A stretch of 64,000 nucleotides of DNA from DASPWW01 sp963803425 (GCA_963803425.1 CAWDMA010000001.1:248001-312000), one strand, 5' to 3'. Positions 7,843 to 18,142 are shown, counted from the stretch's first letter. Notes: a model not told the origin generated them from the sequence alone. Translations and numbers: made by a program.

Positions 7843-8001
7843 CTAGGCGGCGCGCCGCCGGGGGAGGTCCTCCGCCCGGGGCGCCAGCCGCGCCGGGTAG
7901 GGCGTCACTACCTCCCCTCCGCCCCGCTCCAGCAGCGCGGGCTGGTGGCGACGGATCTGGTCCTCGAGACAGCCGCCGCAGGAGCATTCGGGGATCGTCA
8001 C
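7843..8001 (-). CDS. small cysteine-containing protein, unknown function
   Basis: A possible 52-residue protein starting at GTG 8001: MTIPECSCGGCLEDQ, then QPALLERGGGEVVTPYPARL and a basic tail. The CxCGxC arrangement looks like a half zinc or iron-sulfur site. It fills an otherwise empty gap between the convergent Rpf-like gene and the HD-domain gene on the other strand. An upstream GTG (about 14 codons earlier) could extend it. No Shine-Dalgarno and no family I recognise, so it is a tentative gene. Confidence 0.4.
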   Translation of the reverse strand: MTIPECSCGGCLEDQIRRHQPALLERGGGEVVTPYPARLAPRAEDLPRRRAA

Positions 8002-8118
8002 GCCGGTGCGCGAGCAGACCGCCGGTGGCGATTTCCCCGTCGGCACGATCGGCGCGCAGAGTACGAGCCGCGGCGGCGGGAAAACCGCGACGGGTGCGAC
8101 GAGTGCGACACTCCCGGC

Positions 8119-8975
8119 GTGGAAGGCGAGGGGAGCAGCCCGGCGGGCGCCGGCGCACCGCAGCGAAGGCCGCCGGCGGAGGCGGTCGCCGAAGCGCGGG
8201 TGCGGGCGCCGACCCGCGGCAACCGCCGGCTCGAGGCGCTGCTGGAAGCGGTCGACGCCGACCCCCAGGTGGGCGCGTGGTGGTACATGGCCCAGATCAC
8301 ATCGGAGCGGCTCGGGATGTCCGACCACTCCTGGGTGCACGTCCAGATCGTCCTGAACGTGGCGCTGCGGCTGCTGCGGCTGCTGGCGCGGGCCGGGGTC
8401 GAGCCGGCGATGGTGTCCGACCACGGGATGCGCGACCGCGACGCGGAGGTCGTGGTCGCGGCGGGGTCGATGTTCCACGACGTCGGGCTCTCGATCCATC
8501 GCGCCGACCACGAGAACTACAGCCTCTTCCTGGCGGAGCGGAAGCTGCGCGAGCTGCTCGCCGACATCTACGAGGAGCCGCAGCGCACGGTGGTGATCTC
8601 GGAGGCGCTGCACTCGATCATCGGCCACCGCCGCCGCGGGGACCCGTACACGCTCGAGGGCGGGGTCGTGCGCGTCGCCGATGCGCTCGACATGGCGCAG
8701 GGACGGTCCCGGATCCCGGTCGAGGCGGGCCACGTCGGGATCCATTCGCTGTCGGCGGCCGCGGTCGACGAGGTCGAGATCTCGGCCGGTACCGACCGGC
8801 CGATCCGGCTCGACATCCGGCTCAACAACTCGGCCGGGATCTTCCAGGTCGACGACCTGCTCGCGACGAAGATCCGCGGCACCCCGCTCGAGCCCCACGT
8901 CGAGGTGGTCGCCGAGGTCGAGGGCGAGACCGAGAAGCGGCTGCTCACCTCGTTCCGGCTTCCGGAGTCCGAAGC

Positions 8976-8979
<4 letters not shown>
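8119..8979 (+). CDS. HD-domain phosphohydrolase
   Basis: A ~286-residue protein of the HD superfamily. An N-terminal proline/alanine-rich tail (about 30 residues) precedes RRLEALLEAVDADPQVGAWW and SDHSWVHVQIVLNVALRLL. The HD signature appears as FHDVGLSIHRADHE, followed by EALHSIIGH and VVRVADALDMAQGRSRIP, which give the His/Asp metal ligands. The last ~80 residues form a beta-rich domain. HD proteins hydrolyse phosphate esters including nucleotides; the substrate is unknown. GTG 8119 is used as start, but the conserved part begins about 30 residues later, so a later start is possible. It converges with the enoyl-CoA hydratase gene with a 4-base overlap. Confidence 0.82.
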
Positions 8980-9767
<788 letters not shown>

Positions 9768-9789
9768 CGCGGCGGGCGGCTCGAAGGGC

Positions 9790-10047
9790 TCAGCGACGCA
9801 CCCGCTGCACCTCTTCGCGCAGCCGCTCCTTGCGGCCGTCGCGACGGATCTGGATCAGGGACAGGACGGTGACGAGGATCGCGAAGAATGCGATCACGCC
9901 GAACGCGAAGAACGTCACCACCCGGTCGGTGGTCCGCCCGTACAGGCCCTCGCCGTCCGCGGCCAGCGCCGCCGGGGCCGCCGCCAGCACTGCCAGGCTC
10001 GCCGCGGCGAGCGCGCAGGTGATCTTCGACACGCGCGACCGACTCAC
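9790..10047 (-). CDS. small signal-peptide and single-pass membrane protein
   Basis: An 85-residue protein with a cleavable-looking signal peptide (ITCALAAASLAVLAAAPAALAAD, about residues 9-31), a short exported segment, one membrane helix (VVTFFAFGVIAFFAILVTVLSLI, about 43-65) and a basic cytosolic tail rich in Arg/Glu. It has no recognised domain. It lies between the crotonase gene (same strand, 22 bases downstream) and the divergent uppP gene 50 bases away. Confidence 0.65.
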   Translation of the reverse strand: MSRSRVSKITCALAAASLAVLAAAPAALAADGEGLYGRTTDRVVTFFAFGVIAFFAILVTVLSLIQIRRDGRKERLREEVQRVRR

Positions 10048-10097
10048 GATCGGGGACTGTATCGGAGCGGCTACGCTGCGCCGCTGATGCTGGCGCC

Positions 10098-10940
10098 ATG
10101 AGCGAATGGGAAGCCTTACTTCTCGGGATCGTCCAGGGGCTGACCGAGTTCCTGCCTATCTCCTCGTCGGGTCACCTGATCCTGGTTCCCTGGATCCAGG
10201 ACTACACGTTCCTGGAGCACCACCAGAGCTTCAACAAGACGTTCGACGTCGCCCTGCACGCGGGCACGCTGGTGGCGGTGCTGTCGTACTTCTGGCGCGA
10301 TCTGATCGCGATGGCGGTCGGGTTCGTGCGGTCTATTCGGAGGCGGACGATCGAGACCACTGACGAGCGACTCGGCTGGGTGATCGTGATCGGGACGATC
10401 CCGGCGGTGATCGTAGGCGGGCTCGGGGAGGACTGGATCGACGAGCACCTCGGCGAGCCGTGGATGATCGCCGTGCTGCTGATCGTGTTCGGGCTGGTGC
10501 TGGGCTGCGCCGACCGGCTTCCGCAGCGCCGCTCGCTGCACGGCGTGCAGCTGCGCGACGGCCTCTACATCGGCCTCGCCCAGGTGCTGGCTCTGGCGCC
10601 GGGCGTGTCGCGGTCGGGGATCACGATCTCGGCGGGGCGGTTCCTCAGCCTCAACCGCGACACCGCCGCCCGCGTGTCGTTCCTGCTGCTCGCTCCGGTG
10701 ACCGCCGGCGCGGTCGTCTACAAGGGGTACCACGCCGCGGCCGAAGGCCTCCCCGACGGGGTGATCGGCCCGATGATCGTGGGGACCGTGGCCGCGGCGG
10801 TCTCCGGCTACCTCGCGATCGCCGGGCTGCTCGCGCTGGTCCGCCGCCACTCCTACGAGCCGTTCGTGATCTACAGGCTGATCGTCGGGTTCGGCTGCCT
10901 GCTGCTGATCGCGACGGGCGTGCTGCCCGCGACCTTCTAG
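10098..10940 (+). CDS. uppP: undecaprenyl-diphosphatase UppP/BacA
   Basis: A 280-residue polytopic membrane protein of full family length. It starts with the hallmark GIVQGLTEFLPISSSGHL (residues 10-27; the E of TEFLP and the Ser/His are catalytic) and has the second signature LAPGVSRSGITISAGRFL (about 169-186). It dephosphorylates undecaprenyl pyrophosphate to recycle the lipid carrier for peptidoglycan synthesis and confers bacitracin tolerance. The next gene starts six bases after its stop, so the amine oxidoreductase may be co-transcribed although the functions are unrelated. Confidence 0.96.
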   Translation: MSEWEALLLGIVQGLTEFLPISSSGHLILVPWIQDYTFLEHHQSFNKTFDVALHAGTLVAVLSYFWRDLIAMAVGFVRSIRRRTIETTDERLGWVIVIGTIPAVIVGGLGEDWIDEHLGEPWMIAVLLIVFGLVLGCADRLPQRRSLHGVQLRDGLYIGLAQVLALAPGVSRSGITISAGRFLSLNRDTAARVSFLLLAPVTAGAVVYKGYHAAAEGLPDGVIGPMIVGTVAAAVSGYLAIAGLLALVRRHSYEPFVIYRLIVGFGCLLLIATGVLPATF

Positions 10941-10945
10941 GGCCG

Positions 10946-12346
10946 ATGCCCGACGCGCACACGGCACACGGCTACTGGCTCCAGGAGGCGGGGCCGGCCG
11001 ATCCGCTGCCGCCGCTCCAGGGCGAGGTCGAGGCGGACACGGTCGTGGTCGGGGGCGGGTACACCGGGATGTGGACGGCGTGGTGGCTGCTCGAGGAGGA
11101 CTCCGACTCCCGGGTGGTGCTGCTCGAGGCCGACGGGTGCGGCGAGGGCCCCAGCGGGCGCAACGGCGGCTTCGTGAACGCGATGTCCTACCATCTGCCG
11201 GCGCTGCTCGACCGGTTCGGGGTCGAGCCGGCGCTCGCGGTGATCCGGGCCGCGGCCGGTGCGGTCGACGGTGTCGGCGAGTGGTGCGAGCGAAACGGGG
11301 TGGACGCCTGGTACCGCCACGGCGGGTACCTGCAGGTGTCGACGGCGCCGGCACACGACGGCTCCTGGGAGCCGGTGGCGAGGGCGTGGGAGGACCGGGG
11401 CGAGCCCGACCCGTGCCGGGTGCTGACCGAGGCCGAGGTTCGGGCGCGGTGCGACTCGCCTCTGTTCCGCGGCGGCGCGCTGTACGAGGACGGCGCCACC
11501 GTCCAGCCCGCCCGGCTGGCGCGGGGGCTGCGCGACCGGCTGGTCGCGCACGGCGCCGCCGTCCACGAGCGCTCCCGCGTCGTCGGCGTCGAGGAGCACG
11601 GCGCCGGGGTCGTCGCCCGCACCGCCGCCGGCCGGGTGTCGGCGCGGCGGGCTGTGCTCGCGGTGGGATCGGCTGCGGCCGGGCTCGGCCCGCTGCGGCG
11701 GAAGCTGACCGTCACCTCCAGCCACATCGTGATCACCGAGCCGGTCCCCGACGTGCTCGAGGAGATCGGGTGGACCGGCGGCGAGTGCATCACGGACTCG
11801 CGGGCGATGGTGCACTACTTCCGCACCACCCCCGACGGGCGGATCGCGTTCGGGTGGGGCGGCGGCCGGGTCGTCCCCGGCTCCCGACTCGGCGGCCGCG
11901 GGGAGGTGGACCCCGAGGTGATCGCCGGGGTGGAGCGCGACCTGGTTCGGTTCTTCCCGCAGCTCGCCGGGCGGCGGATCGAGCACGCCTGGGGCGGGCC
12001 GATCGACGTCTCCCCCTCGCACCTGCCGATCATCGGCAGCCTTCAGTCGGGTCGGGTGCACTACGCCTTCGGGTACACCGGGAACGGAGTGGGCCCCTCG
12101 CACTTCGTGTCCAGGGTGCTCGCCTCACTGGCGCTGGGCCGGCGCGACGAGCTGACCGCGCTGCCGCTGGTGGAGCCGCGCCTGCGCAAAGTTCCGCCGG
12201 AGCCGCTCCGCTACGTCGGCGGCGCCGTCGTCCGCCGCGCCCTGATCCGCAAGGAGGCGGCCGAGGAGCGCGGCGAGCGCCCCGACCCGCTCACCGTCGC
12301 GGTTGCGGGCCTGCCGGAGCGCCTCGGCATCCACATCGGCAGGTAG
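10946..12346 (+). CDS. DAO-family FAD-dependent oxidoreductase (amine/polyamine oxidase-like)
   Basis: A 466-residue flavoprotein. The Rossmann FAD site is TVVVGGGYTGMWTAWWLLE (about residues 32-50) with the following acidic residue LLEAD, and GPSGRNGGFVNAM gives the second FAD contact of the DAO/GlcD-like family. The C-terminal substrate half holds HAWGGPIDVSPSHLPIIG and FGYTGNGVGPSHF. Closest functional relatives by pattern are gamma-glutamylputrescine and other amine oxidases, which release an aldehyde, ammonia and peroxide. This fits the two polyamine importers and three aldehyde dehydrogenases in the window, but the substrate is inferred. Confidence 0.85.
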   Translation: MPDAHTAHGYWLQEAGPADPLPPLQGEVEADTVVVGGGYTGMWTAWWLLEEDSDSRVVLLEADGCGEGPSGRNGGFVNAMSYHLPALLDRFGVEPALAVIRAAAGAVDGVGEWCERNGVDAWYRHGGYLQVSTAPAHDGSWEPVARAWEDRGEPDPCRVLTEAEVRARCDSPLFRGGALYEDGATVQPARLARGLRDRLVAHGAAVHERSRVVGVEEHGAGVVARTAAGRVSARRAVLAVGSAAAGLGPLRRKLTVTSSHIVITEPVPDVLEEIGWTGGECITDSRAMVHYFRTTPDGRIAFGWGGGRVVPGSRLGGRGEVDPEVIAGVERDLVRFFPQLAGRRIEHAWGGPIDVSPSHLPIIGSLQSGRVHYAFGYTGNGVGPSHFVSRVLASLALGRRDELTALPLVEPRLRKVPPEPLRYVGGAVVRRALIRKEAAEERGERPDPLTVAVAGLPERLGIHIGR

Positions 12347-12360
12347 GCCCTGCGGGGCCT
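12345..12360. terminator. short hairpin between convergent genes
   Basis: AGGCCC (12345-12350), TGCG loop, GGGCCT (12355-12360), beginning within the TAG of the amine oxidoreductase and facing the end of the minus-strand esterase. Six G/C-rich pairs with no U tract; it could slow both transcripts. Confidence 0.35.
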
Positions 12361-12401
12361 GACCCGCCGCCCCATGATCCGGGCGGGCTCGGCGGTCTCG
12401 C

Positions 12402-13457
12402 TCACGCGGCCAGCGCCACGACCAGCTCCCGGATCGCGCCGGGGTAGCGGTGGGAGATGCCGCCGTGCCTGCCGTCGAACAGCTCAAAGGTGTGGTCGAC
12501 GCCGAGCTTGTCGAGCTCGGCCGCGAACGCCGCCGATCCCAGCTCCAGGAAGTACTCGTCGGCGCGGCCCGCGTCCAGGTAGATGCGGCGCATCGAGCGC
12601 AGCTCCTCGGTGTGCCGCGGAGCCATCCGGACCGGATCGAGCGCCAGCCACCGCTCCCACACGTCATCCACCAGCCGGCCGGTGGCGGGTTCGAACGGGA
12701 GCAACGCCCTCCCGGGCCGACGCGGATCGGGCGAGTACGCGGCGGCGTACCCGTACACCTCCAGCGGCGTCCCGAACCGGCTCCACTCGAACCGCTCCGC
12801 GGCGAACCGTTCGAATAACACCTCGTACGAGCCCTCGAATCCCCCGCGGAGCGCTCGCGCCACCTCCCGGAAGCTCGGCAGGTAACACACCTCGAACAGG
12901 GCGTCGCCCGCGTGAGATGCAAATCCGCCGAAGGCGTCGGGCCGCATCATCGGCACCATCATCGCGCCGTACCCACCCGAGGAGTGGCCGGCGACTCCGC
13001 GGCGCTCGCGGTCGGCGACGCACGGGTAGCGGTCGTCCACGAACGGGACCACCTCGTCGCACAGGTAGTCCTGGTAGCGACCGGTCGACGTCGAGTTCAG
13101 GAACTGGGACCCGCCGTACGACGTCCACGCGTCCACGAACACGACGATCGCGTCCGGACACTCCCCGGCCGCGAACATCGCGTCGACCCGCTCGAAGGTG
13201 TTCGGCTCGAACGAGCGCCGCTCCCACCACTTGTCGATCTGCCCGTAGTAGCCCTGCAGCACGTACACGCTGGGCAGCTCCCGCGGGTCGTCCAACCCGA
13301 CGCCCGGAGGGCGGTACACGTACAGGGGCCGTACCGCCGGGTCGCCGAGCGGGTTCCCGGCGAGCAGCTCCGACTCCACCGTGAGCTCGTCGAGCGCCCC
13401 CGCCAGGGGCCGCTCCCAGGGCGCGCCGGGTGAGCCCGCCGCCTCCCTCAGCGCCAC
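12402..13457 (-). CDS. esterase family alpha/beta-hydrolase (antigen 85/esterase D-like)
   Basis: A ~351-residue hydrolase. The nucleophile elbow is GHSSGGYGAM; an upstream oxyanion segment is SVYVLQGYYGQIDKWW; the late ELFDGRHGGISHRYP supplies the catalytic Asp/His region. The family covers acyl-esterases and mycolyltransferase-like enzymes. There is no signal peptide, so it is probably cytosolic. The start GTG 13457 lies inside the last codons of mmsA (10-base overlap), implying translational coupling; conserved sequence (VESELLAGNPLGDP) begins about 27 residues in. Its place after two aldehyde dehydrogenases suggests a linked catabolic role. Confidence 0.8.
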   Translation of the reverse strand: MALREAAGSPGAPWERPLAGALDELTVESELLAGNPLGDPAVRPLYVYRPPGVGLDDPRELPSVYVLQGYYGQIDKWWERRSFEPNTFERVDAMFAAGECPDAIVVFVDAWTSYGGSQFLNSTSTGRYQDYLCDEVVPFVDDRYPCVADRERRGVAGHSSGGYGAMMVPMMRPDAFGGFASHAGDALFEVCYLPSFREVARALRGGFEGSYEVLFERFAAERFEWSRFGTPLEVYGYAAAYSPDPRRPGRALLPFEPATGRLVDDVWERWLALDPVRMAPRHTEELRSMRRIYLDAGRADEYFLELGSAAFAAELDKLGVDHTFELFDGRHGGISHRYPGAIRELVVALAA

Positions 13458-14944
13458 CGCGAGGTGAGCACCTTCTTGCGGGTGTAGAACTCGACCGCGT
13501 CGCCGCCGTTCGCGTGAAGGTCGCCCTCCATCGAGTCCTTCCACCCGGCGAACGGGAACCACGCCACCGGCGCCGGGACGCCGACGTTGACGCCGATCAT
13601 CCCCGCCTCGACGCCGTACCGGTACTCGCGGACGGCCTCCCCGGAGCGCGTGAAGATCGCCGACGCGTTCCCGTACCGGGAGCCGTTCACGAACTCGAGC
13701 GCACCGTCCAGGTCGGGGGCCCGGACGAGCGCCAGCAGCGGCCCGAACAGCTCCTCGCGGGCGAGCTCGGACTCGGTGTCGCCGGTCTCGACGATCGTCG
13801 GGCCCAGCATCGTCTCCGCCGGCCCGGGGTCCGTGCCGCGCCCGTCTAGCACCACCTCGGCGCCGCCCGCCGCGGCGCGCTCCACCGCCTCGACGATCCG
13901 CCGGCGCGCCTCGGGGCCGACCACGGGCGAGAGGTAGGTGTCCGGGTCGGCGCCGGGACCGATCGTCAGCTCCCTCGCAGCGGACGTGAGCGCGTCGCGG
14001 ACCTGCTCGTGGCGGTCGGGATCGCCGACGATCACGGCAACCGACCCGGCCAGGCAGCGCTGGCCCGCGTTCCCGAACGCCGACTGCATGATCGCCGGGA
14101 CCGCCTGGTCGAGGTCCGCGTCGGGCATCACCACCATCGAGTTCTTGGCGCCGCCGAGCGCCTGGAACCGCTTCCCGGCGGATGCGGCGCGCTCCGCCAC
14201 CATCCGCGCCGTCGAGGCCTGGCCGACGAACGAGATCGCGTCCACGCCGGGGTGGTCGAGCAGTGCGCCGACCGCGTCGCGGGCGCCGTGCACGAGGTTG
14301 GCGACCCCGTCGGGGATCTCGTCGATCCCCTCGATCAGCTCGAAGATCCGCGCCGACGGCCGTGGGTCGCGCTCGGAGGGCTTCAGCACGATCGAGTTCC
14401 CGGTCGCGAGCGCGAACGGCAGGAACCACAGAGGGATCATGCACGGGAAGTTGAACGGGGTGATCGCGGCGACCACGCCGACCGGCTGGCGGACCATCTC
14501 GACATCGACGCCGGCGGCGACGCCCTCCAGGTTCTCCCCCTTGATCAGGTGGGGGATCGCGGTCGCCGCCTCGGTCGACTCGATCCCGCGGAGCACCTCG
14601 CCGCGGGCGTCGGCGATCGTCTTGCCCATGTCGGCGGTGACGAGCTGGGCGGGCTCCTCGCGATGCTCCCACAGCGCCTCGCGCAGCGCCATCACCGCCC
14701 GCGCCCGCCGCGTCACCGGGGTGTCCCGCCACGCCCGCTGCGCATCGCGCGCGGCGCGCACGGCGGCGTCCACGTCCGCGGCGCTGGACAGCGGCACCCG
14801 CGCCGCCACCTCGCCGGTCGCGGGGTTGACGTCATCGAGCGAGGTGTCGACCGCGGCGGCCACCCACCGGCCGCCGACGTAGTTGTCGAGCGTGGCGGCC
14901 TCCGCCGCGGCGGGCACTTTGCTGGTCGTGTCGATCGCGGTCAT
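13448..14944 (-). CDS. mmsA: CoA-acylating methylmalonate-semialdehyde dehydrogenase
   Basis: A 498-residue aldehyde dehydrogenase with the MmsA-type C-terminus: PVAWFPFAGWKDSMEGDL, HANGGDAVEFYT and RKKVLTSRW, which separates CoA-acylating MmsA enzymes from hydrolytic ones. The active-site cysteine lies in FGNAGQRCLAGSV and the NAD site includes KPSERDP and FVGQASTA. It converts methylmalonate or malonate semialdehyde with CoA and NAD to propionyl- or acetyl-CoA, in valine, beta-alanine or inositol breakdown. It overlaps the upstream aldehyde dehydrogenase by four bases (ATGA) and the downstream esterase by ten, forming a tight three-gene minus operon. Confidence 0.92.
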   Translation of the reverse strand: MTAIDTTSKVPAAAEAATLDNYVGGRWVAAAVDTSLDDVNPATGEVAARVPLSSAADVDAAVRAARDAQRAWRDTPVTRRARAVMALREALWEHREEPAQLVTADMGKTIADARGEVLRGIESTEAATAIPHLIKGENLEGVAAGVDVEMVRQPVGVVAAITPFNFPCMIPLWFLPFALATGNSIVLKPSERDPRPSARIFELIEGIDEIPDGVANLVHGARDAVGALLDHPGVDAISFVGQASTARMVAERAASAGKRFQALGGAKNSMVVMPDADLDQAVPAIMQSAFGNAGQRCLAGSVAVIVGDPDRHEQVRDALTSAARELTIGPGADPDTYLSPVVGPEARRRIVEAVERAAAGGAEVVLDGRGTDPGPAETMLGPTIVETGDTESELAREELFGPLLALVRAPDLDGALEFVNGSRYGNASAIFTRSGEAVREYRYGVEAGMIGVNVGVPAPVAWFPFAGWKDSMEGDLHANGGDAVEFYTRKKVLTSRWR

Positions 14945-16434
14945 TCGGGGTGCTCACCTCCGGCGTACTCCGAGTAGGGATACCACCATTCCTTCGGCGC
15001 GATCTCGGTCTCGACGTGGACGTGCTTGGTCTCCTGGAACGCCTCCAGCCCCTCCCGGCCGAGCTCGCGGCCGAGGCCGGACTGCTTGAAGCCGCCGAAC
15101 GGCCCGGCGTCGTTGTCGGTGAGGGGGTCGTTGAACCACACCGTCCCCGCCTTGATCTCGCGCATGCACCGCACCATCGTCTTCAGGTCGCCCGTGTAGA
15201 TGTTGGCGCCGAGCCCGAACCGGGTCGAGTTGGCGAGCTCGATCGCCTCGTCGAGGCTGCGCACCCGGACGATCGGAGCGACCGGGCCGAACGTCTCCTC
15301 GCGGAGCAGGTCGGTCTCGGCGGGCGCGCCGGTGACGACGGCCGGCGAGAAGAAGTGGCCGCGATCCTGGCCGCCGCTGTCGGCGCCGACGACGACCTCC
15401 GCGCCCGCCGCGACGGCGGCCTCCACCTGGTCCACGACCTTCTGGCGCTGCGGGGCCGAGACCATCGGACCGATGTCGGTCTCGGTCCTGGTCGGGTCTC
15501 CGATCACCAGCCCGCCGGTGTAATCGACGATCGACTGCAGGTACTCGTCGTACACGTCGTCCATCACGTAGAACCGCTCCGCCGACGTGCACACCTGGCC
15601 GGCGTTCAGGAACGCCGCCCAGGCGCCGCCGCTGGCGGCGACGTCGACGCGGTCGGCGATGTCGGAGCACACGATGAACGGGTCCTTCCCGCCCATCTCG
15701 AGGTTCACCCGGGCGATCCGCTTCGCGCAGGCCGCCGCGATCCGCTTCCCGGTCTCGACCGAGCCCGTGAACGCGACCCCGTCGATCCGCGGGTCCTCGA
15801 CGATCGCGGCCCCGACGTCGCCGGCGCCGGCGAGCACGTTCAGGGCGCCGGCCGGGAGGTGCTCGAAGCACGGCGCCAGCATCAGCGTCGACAGGGGGGT
15901 GAGCTCGGAGGGCTTCGCGACCACCGTGTTCCCGGTGGCGAGCGCGGGCGCCAGCTTCCACCCGAGCAGCAGCAGCGGGTAGTTCCACGGGACGATGCAT
16001 CCGAAGGTCCCGATCGGCTCCTTCACGACCATCGAGAGCTGGGTCGCCTCGATCGAGGGGATCACCCGGCCGGCGGAGTCGCGGCCGATCTCCGCGTAGT
16101 AGTCGAACGCCGCCGCCGTCCACCCGATCTCGTCGCGGTTCTCGATCAGCGGCTTGCCGCCCTCGGCGGTCATCGTCGCCGCCAGCGCGGCCGTGTGCTC
16201 GCGGAGCCGCGTCGCGACCTCGTGCAGCGCCTCGCCGCGCTCCACCGCCGGGGTGCGGCTCCACTCGCGGCTCGCCTCGGCCGCGGCGGCGATCGCGGCG
16301 TCGATCTGCTCGCCGCTGGGCAGGCCGACCGCAGCGATCGTCTCCTCGGTGAAGGGGTTCTCGACCTCGAGCGGGCCGCCCTCCCCGGCGACCTGCTCGC
16401 CGCCGACAAGCAGCCTGGTCTCCACGTCTCCCAC
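14941..16434 (-). CDS. NAD(P)-dependent aldehyde dehydrogenase
   Basis: A ~497-residue aldehyde dehydrogenase. Motifs: GTFGCIVPWNYPLLLLGWK (cofactor region), VAKPSELTPLS, VAFTGSVETGKRI, VNLEMGGKDPFIV with the general-base Glu, and FLNAGQVCTSAERFYV with the catalytic Cys. The pattern is that of betaine-aldehyde/aminobutyraldehyde dehydrogenases. GTG 16434 is taken as start because AGGAT lies upstream and the protein then begins just before the conserved VGGEQ segment. It is first in the operon with mmsA and the esterase; with the amine oxidoreductase upstream it could clear an aldehyde made by amine oxidation. Confidence 0.88.
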   Translation of the reverse strand: MGDVETRLLVGGEQVAGEGGPLEVENPFTEETIAAVGLPSGEQIDAAIAAAAEASREWSRTPAVERGEALHEVATRLREHTAALAATMTAEGGKPLIENRDEIGWTAAAFDYYAEIGRDSAGRVIPSIEATQLSMVVKEPIGTFGCIVPWNYPLLLLGWKLAPALATGNTVVAKPSELTPLSTLMLAPCFEHLPAGALNVLAGAGDVGAAIVEDPRIDGVAFTGSVETGKRIAAACAKRIARVNLEMGGKDPFIVCSDIADRVDVAASGGAWAAFLNAGQVCTSAERFYVMDDVYDEYLQSIVDYTGGLVIGDPTRTETDIGPMVSAPQRQKVVDQVEAAVAAGAEVVVGADSGGQDRGHFFSPAVVTGAPAETDLLREETFGPVAPIVRVRSLDEAIELANSTRFGLGANIYTGDLKTMVRCMREIKAGTVWFNDPLTDNDAGPFGGFKQSGLGRELGREGLEAFQETKHVHVETEIAPKEWWYPYSEYAGGEHPE

Positions 16435-16492
16435 GGGGGCGATCCTACCGGCGGGACCGGGGCGCGGTCGCGGTCCCGGGTAGCGTTGGCGC

Positions 16493-17397
16493 GTGGCGGC
16501 GATCGAGATCGAGGGGCTGAGCAAGCGGTTCGGCAGGGTGCAGGCCGTCAACGACCTGTCGTTCGCGGTCAGACGCCGGGCGGCGTGACCGGATTCCTCG
16601 GTCCGAACGGCGCCGGGAAAGAGCACCACCCTGCGGATGCTGCTCGGGCTGGTCCACTCGGACTCGGGTACGCGGCAGCTTCGGACGTCGGCGTCGTACG
16701 GGGCTCTGGCGCATCCCAGCGGCCACGTCGGGGTGGTGCTCGAGGACGCGAGCTTTCATCCGGGTCGGAGCGGCCGCAACCACCTGCGCGTGCTGGCTAG
16801 CGCCGGTCGGCATCCGCCGGTCCCGGGTGGCCGAGGTGCTGGACCGGGTCGGGCTCGAGGACAGCGCCGACCGGCGCGTCAAGGGCTACTCGATGGGGAT
16901 GCGGCAGCGGCTCGCGATCGCGGTGGCGCTGCTCGGGCGATCCGCGACGTGCTCGTCCTCGACGAGCCCGCCAACGGGCTCGACCCGCCCGGGATCCGGT
17001 GGATGCGCAACCTGCTCCGCGCCGAGGCCGGAGCGCGGCCGCGCGGTGCTGGTCTCCAGCCACCTGCTCTCCGAGGTCGCCCAGAGCGTCGACGACGTGG
17101 TGGTGATCTCGCGCGGGCGAGCTCCGGGCGAGCGGCTCCCTGCACGAGCGTGCTGGGCTCGCCGACGGGCCTGCACGCGCGTCCGAGCCCGCGACGGCGA
17201 CCGGCTCGCCGACCTGCTCCGGGCGGAGGGGATCGGGGTGGAGCCGGGTCCGGAGGGGGAACTGCTCGCCCGCGGCGTGGCGCCGGAGCAGGGTCGGGGA
17301 GATCGCGGCGGAGCATCGGGTCGCGCTCACCGAGCTGCTCGCCGAGTCGCGATCGCTCGAGGAGGCCTTCTTCGCGCTCACCGAGGGGGAGCGATGA
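16493..17397 (+). pseudogene. ABC transporter ATP-binding protein, broken by multiple indels
   Basis: All the parts of an ABC-2-type exporter ATPase are present but in shifting frames. The gene starts GTG 16493 (IEIEGLSKRFGRVQAVNDLSF). The Walker A GPNGAGK-STT is split by an extra base at about 16619 (GGGAAAGAGCACC). A third frame gives RSRVAEVLDRVGLEDSADRRVKGY and the signature YSMGMRQRLAIAVALLG (about 16890-16940); another gives Walker B VLVLDEPANGLDPPG (about 16950-16992) and then the H-loop VLVSSHLLS (about 17050). At least six shifts occur in 900 bases although the encoded motifs are intact. This may be a recent pseudogene, but clustered sequencing or assembly errors are at least as likely. 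Confidence 0.75.
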
Positions 17398-18142
17398 GGG
17401 CGCTCTGCTGCGCGCGGAGCTGCTGAAGCTGTCGACGACGCGGACGTTCGTGGCGCTGGTGTGCGTCGCGGTCGGGCTCTCGATCCTGCTTGCGACGCTG
17501 GTCGCCCTGCTCGCCGACCCGACGCCGGACAGCGGTGCTGGTCGACGTGTTCCCGTCCGATACCAGCGGCCTGTTCATCCTGATCCTGGCGATCGTCGGG
17601 ATCAGCGGCGAGTGGCGGCATCGCACGATCACGAGCTCGCTGCTGGCGGCGCCGGACAGGCTCCCGTTCCTGGGGGCGAAGACGTTCGCGTTCGCGCTCG
17701 CCGGCGTGGCGCTCTCGATCGTGATCTCGATTGCGGTCACGATCGCCGGGCTCGCCGCGCTCGCCGCCGCCGGCGGACCCACCCCCCGGCGGTCGACCTG
17801 CTCGACCTGTACGCCCGGAACGCCGGGCTGGCGGCGCTGCTCGGGGCATTCGGGGTCGGGGTGGGCTCGGTGGTCCGCAACCAGGCGGTCGCGGTGGTCG
17901 CGGTGCTGCTGCTCGCGCTCGCGGTCGAGCCGGTGCTGATCGGGGTCGTACCCGAGGTGGCCCGGTTCGGTCCGGTCGACGCGTTGCCGGCCGCGATCAC
18001 GGACGTGGACGGGAGCGGCGGCGGGTTCGCGAGCCACGGCGATCTGCTCGCGCCGCTGCCGGCCGTGGCGGTGCTGCTCGGCTGGATCGCGGCCTTCTTC
18101 GCCGCCGGCGCCGCGCTGTTGAACATCAGAGACGTCGAGTAG
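17394..18142 (+). pseudogene. ABC-2 type permease, broken by indels
   Basis: The start ATG overlaps the ATPase stop (ATGA), the normal layout of an ABC-2 exporter pair. Reading across two or three frame changes recovers a ~247-residue permease: LRAELLKLSTTRTFVALVCV, LFILILAIVGISGEWRHRTI, LLAAPDRLPFLGAKTFAFAL, NQAVAVVAVLLLALAVEP and a final WIAAFFAAGAALLNIRDVE. Shifts are near 17410, 17535 and 17785. Hydrophobic segments are preserved, so as with the ATPase the damage may be artefactual. The substrate is unknown. Two copies of a palindromic element follow directly. Confidence 0.72.
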
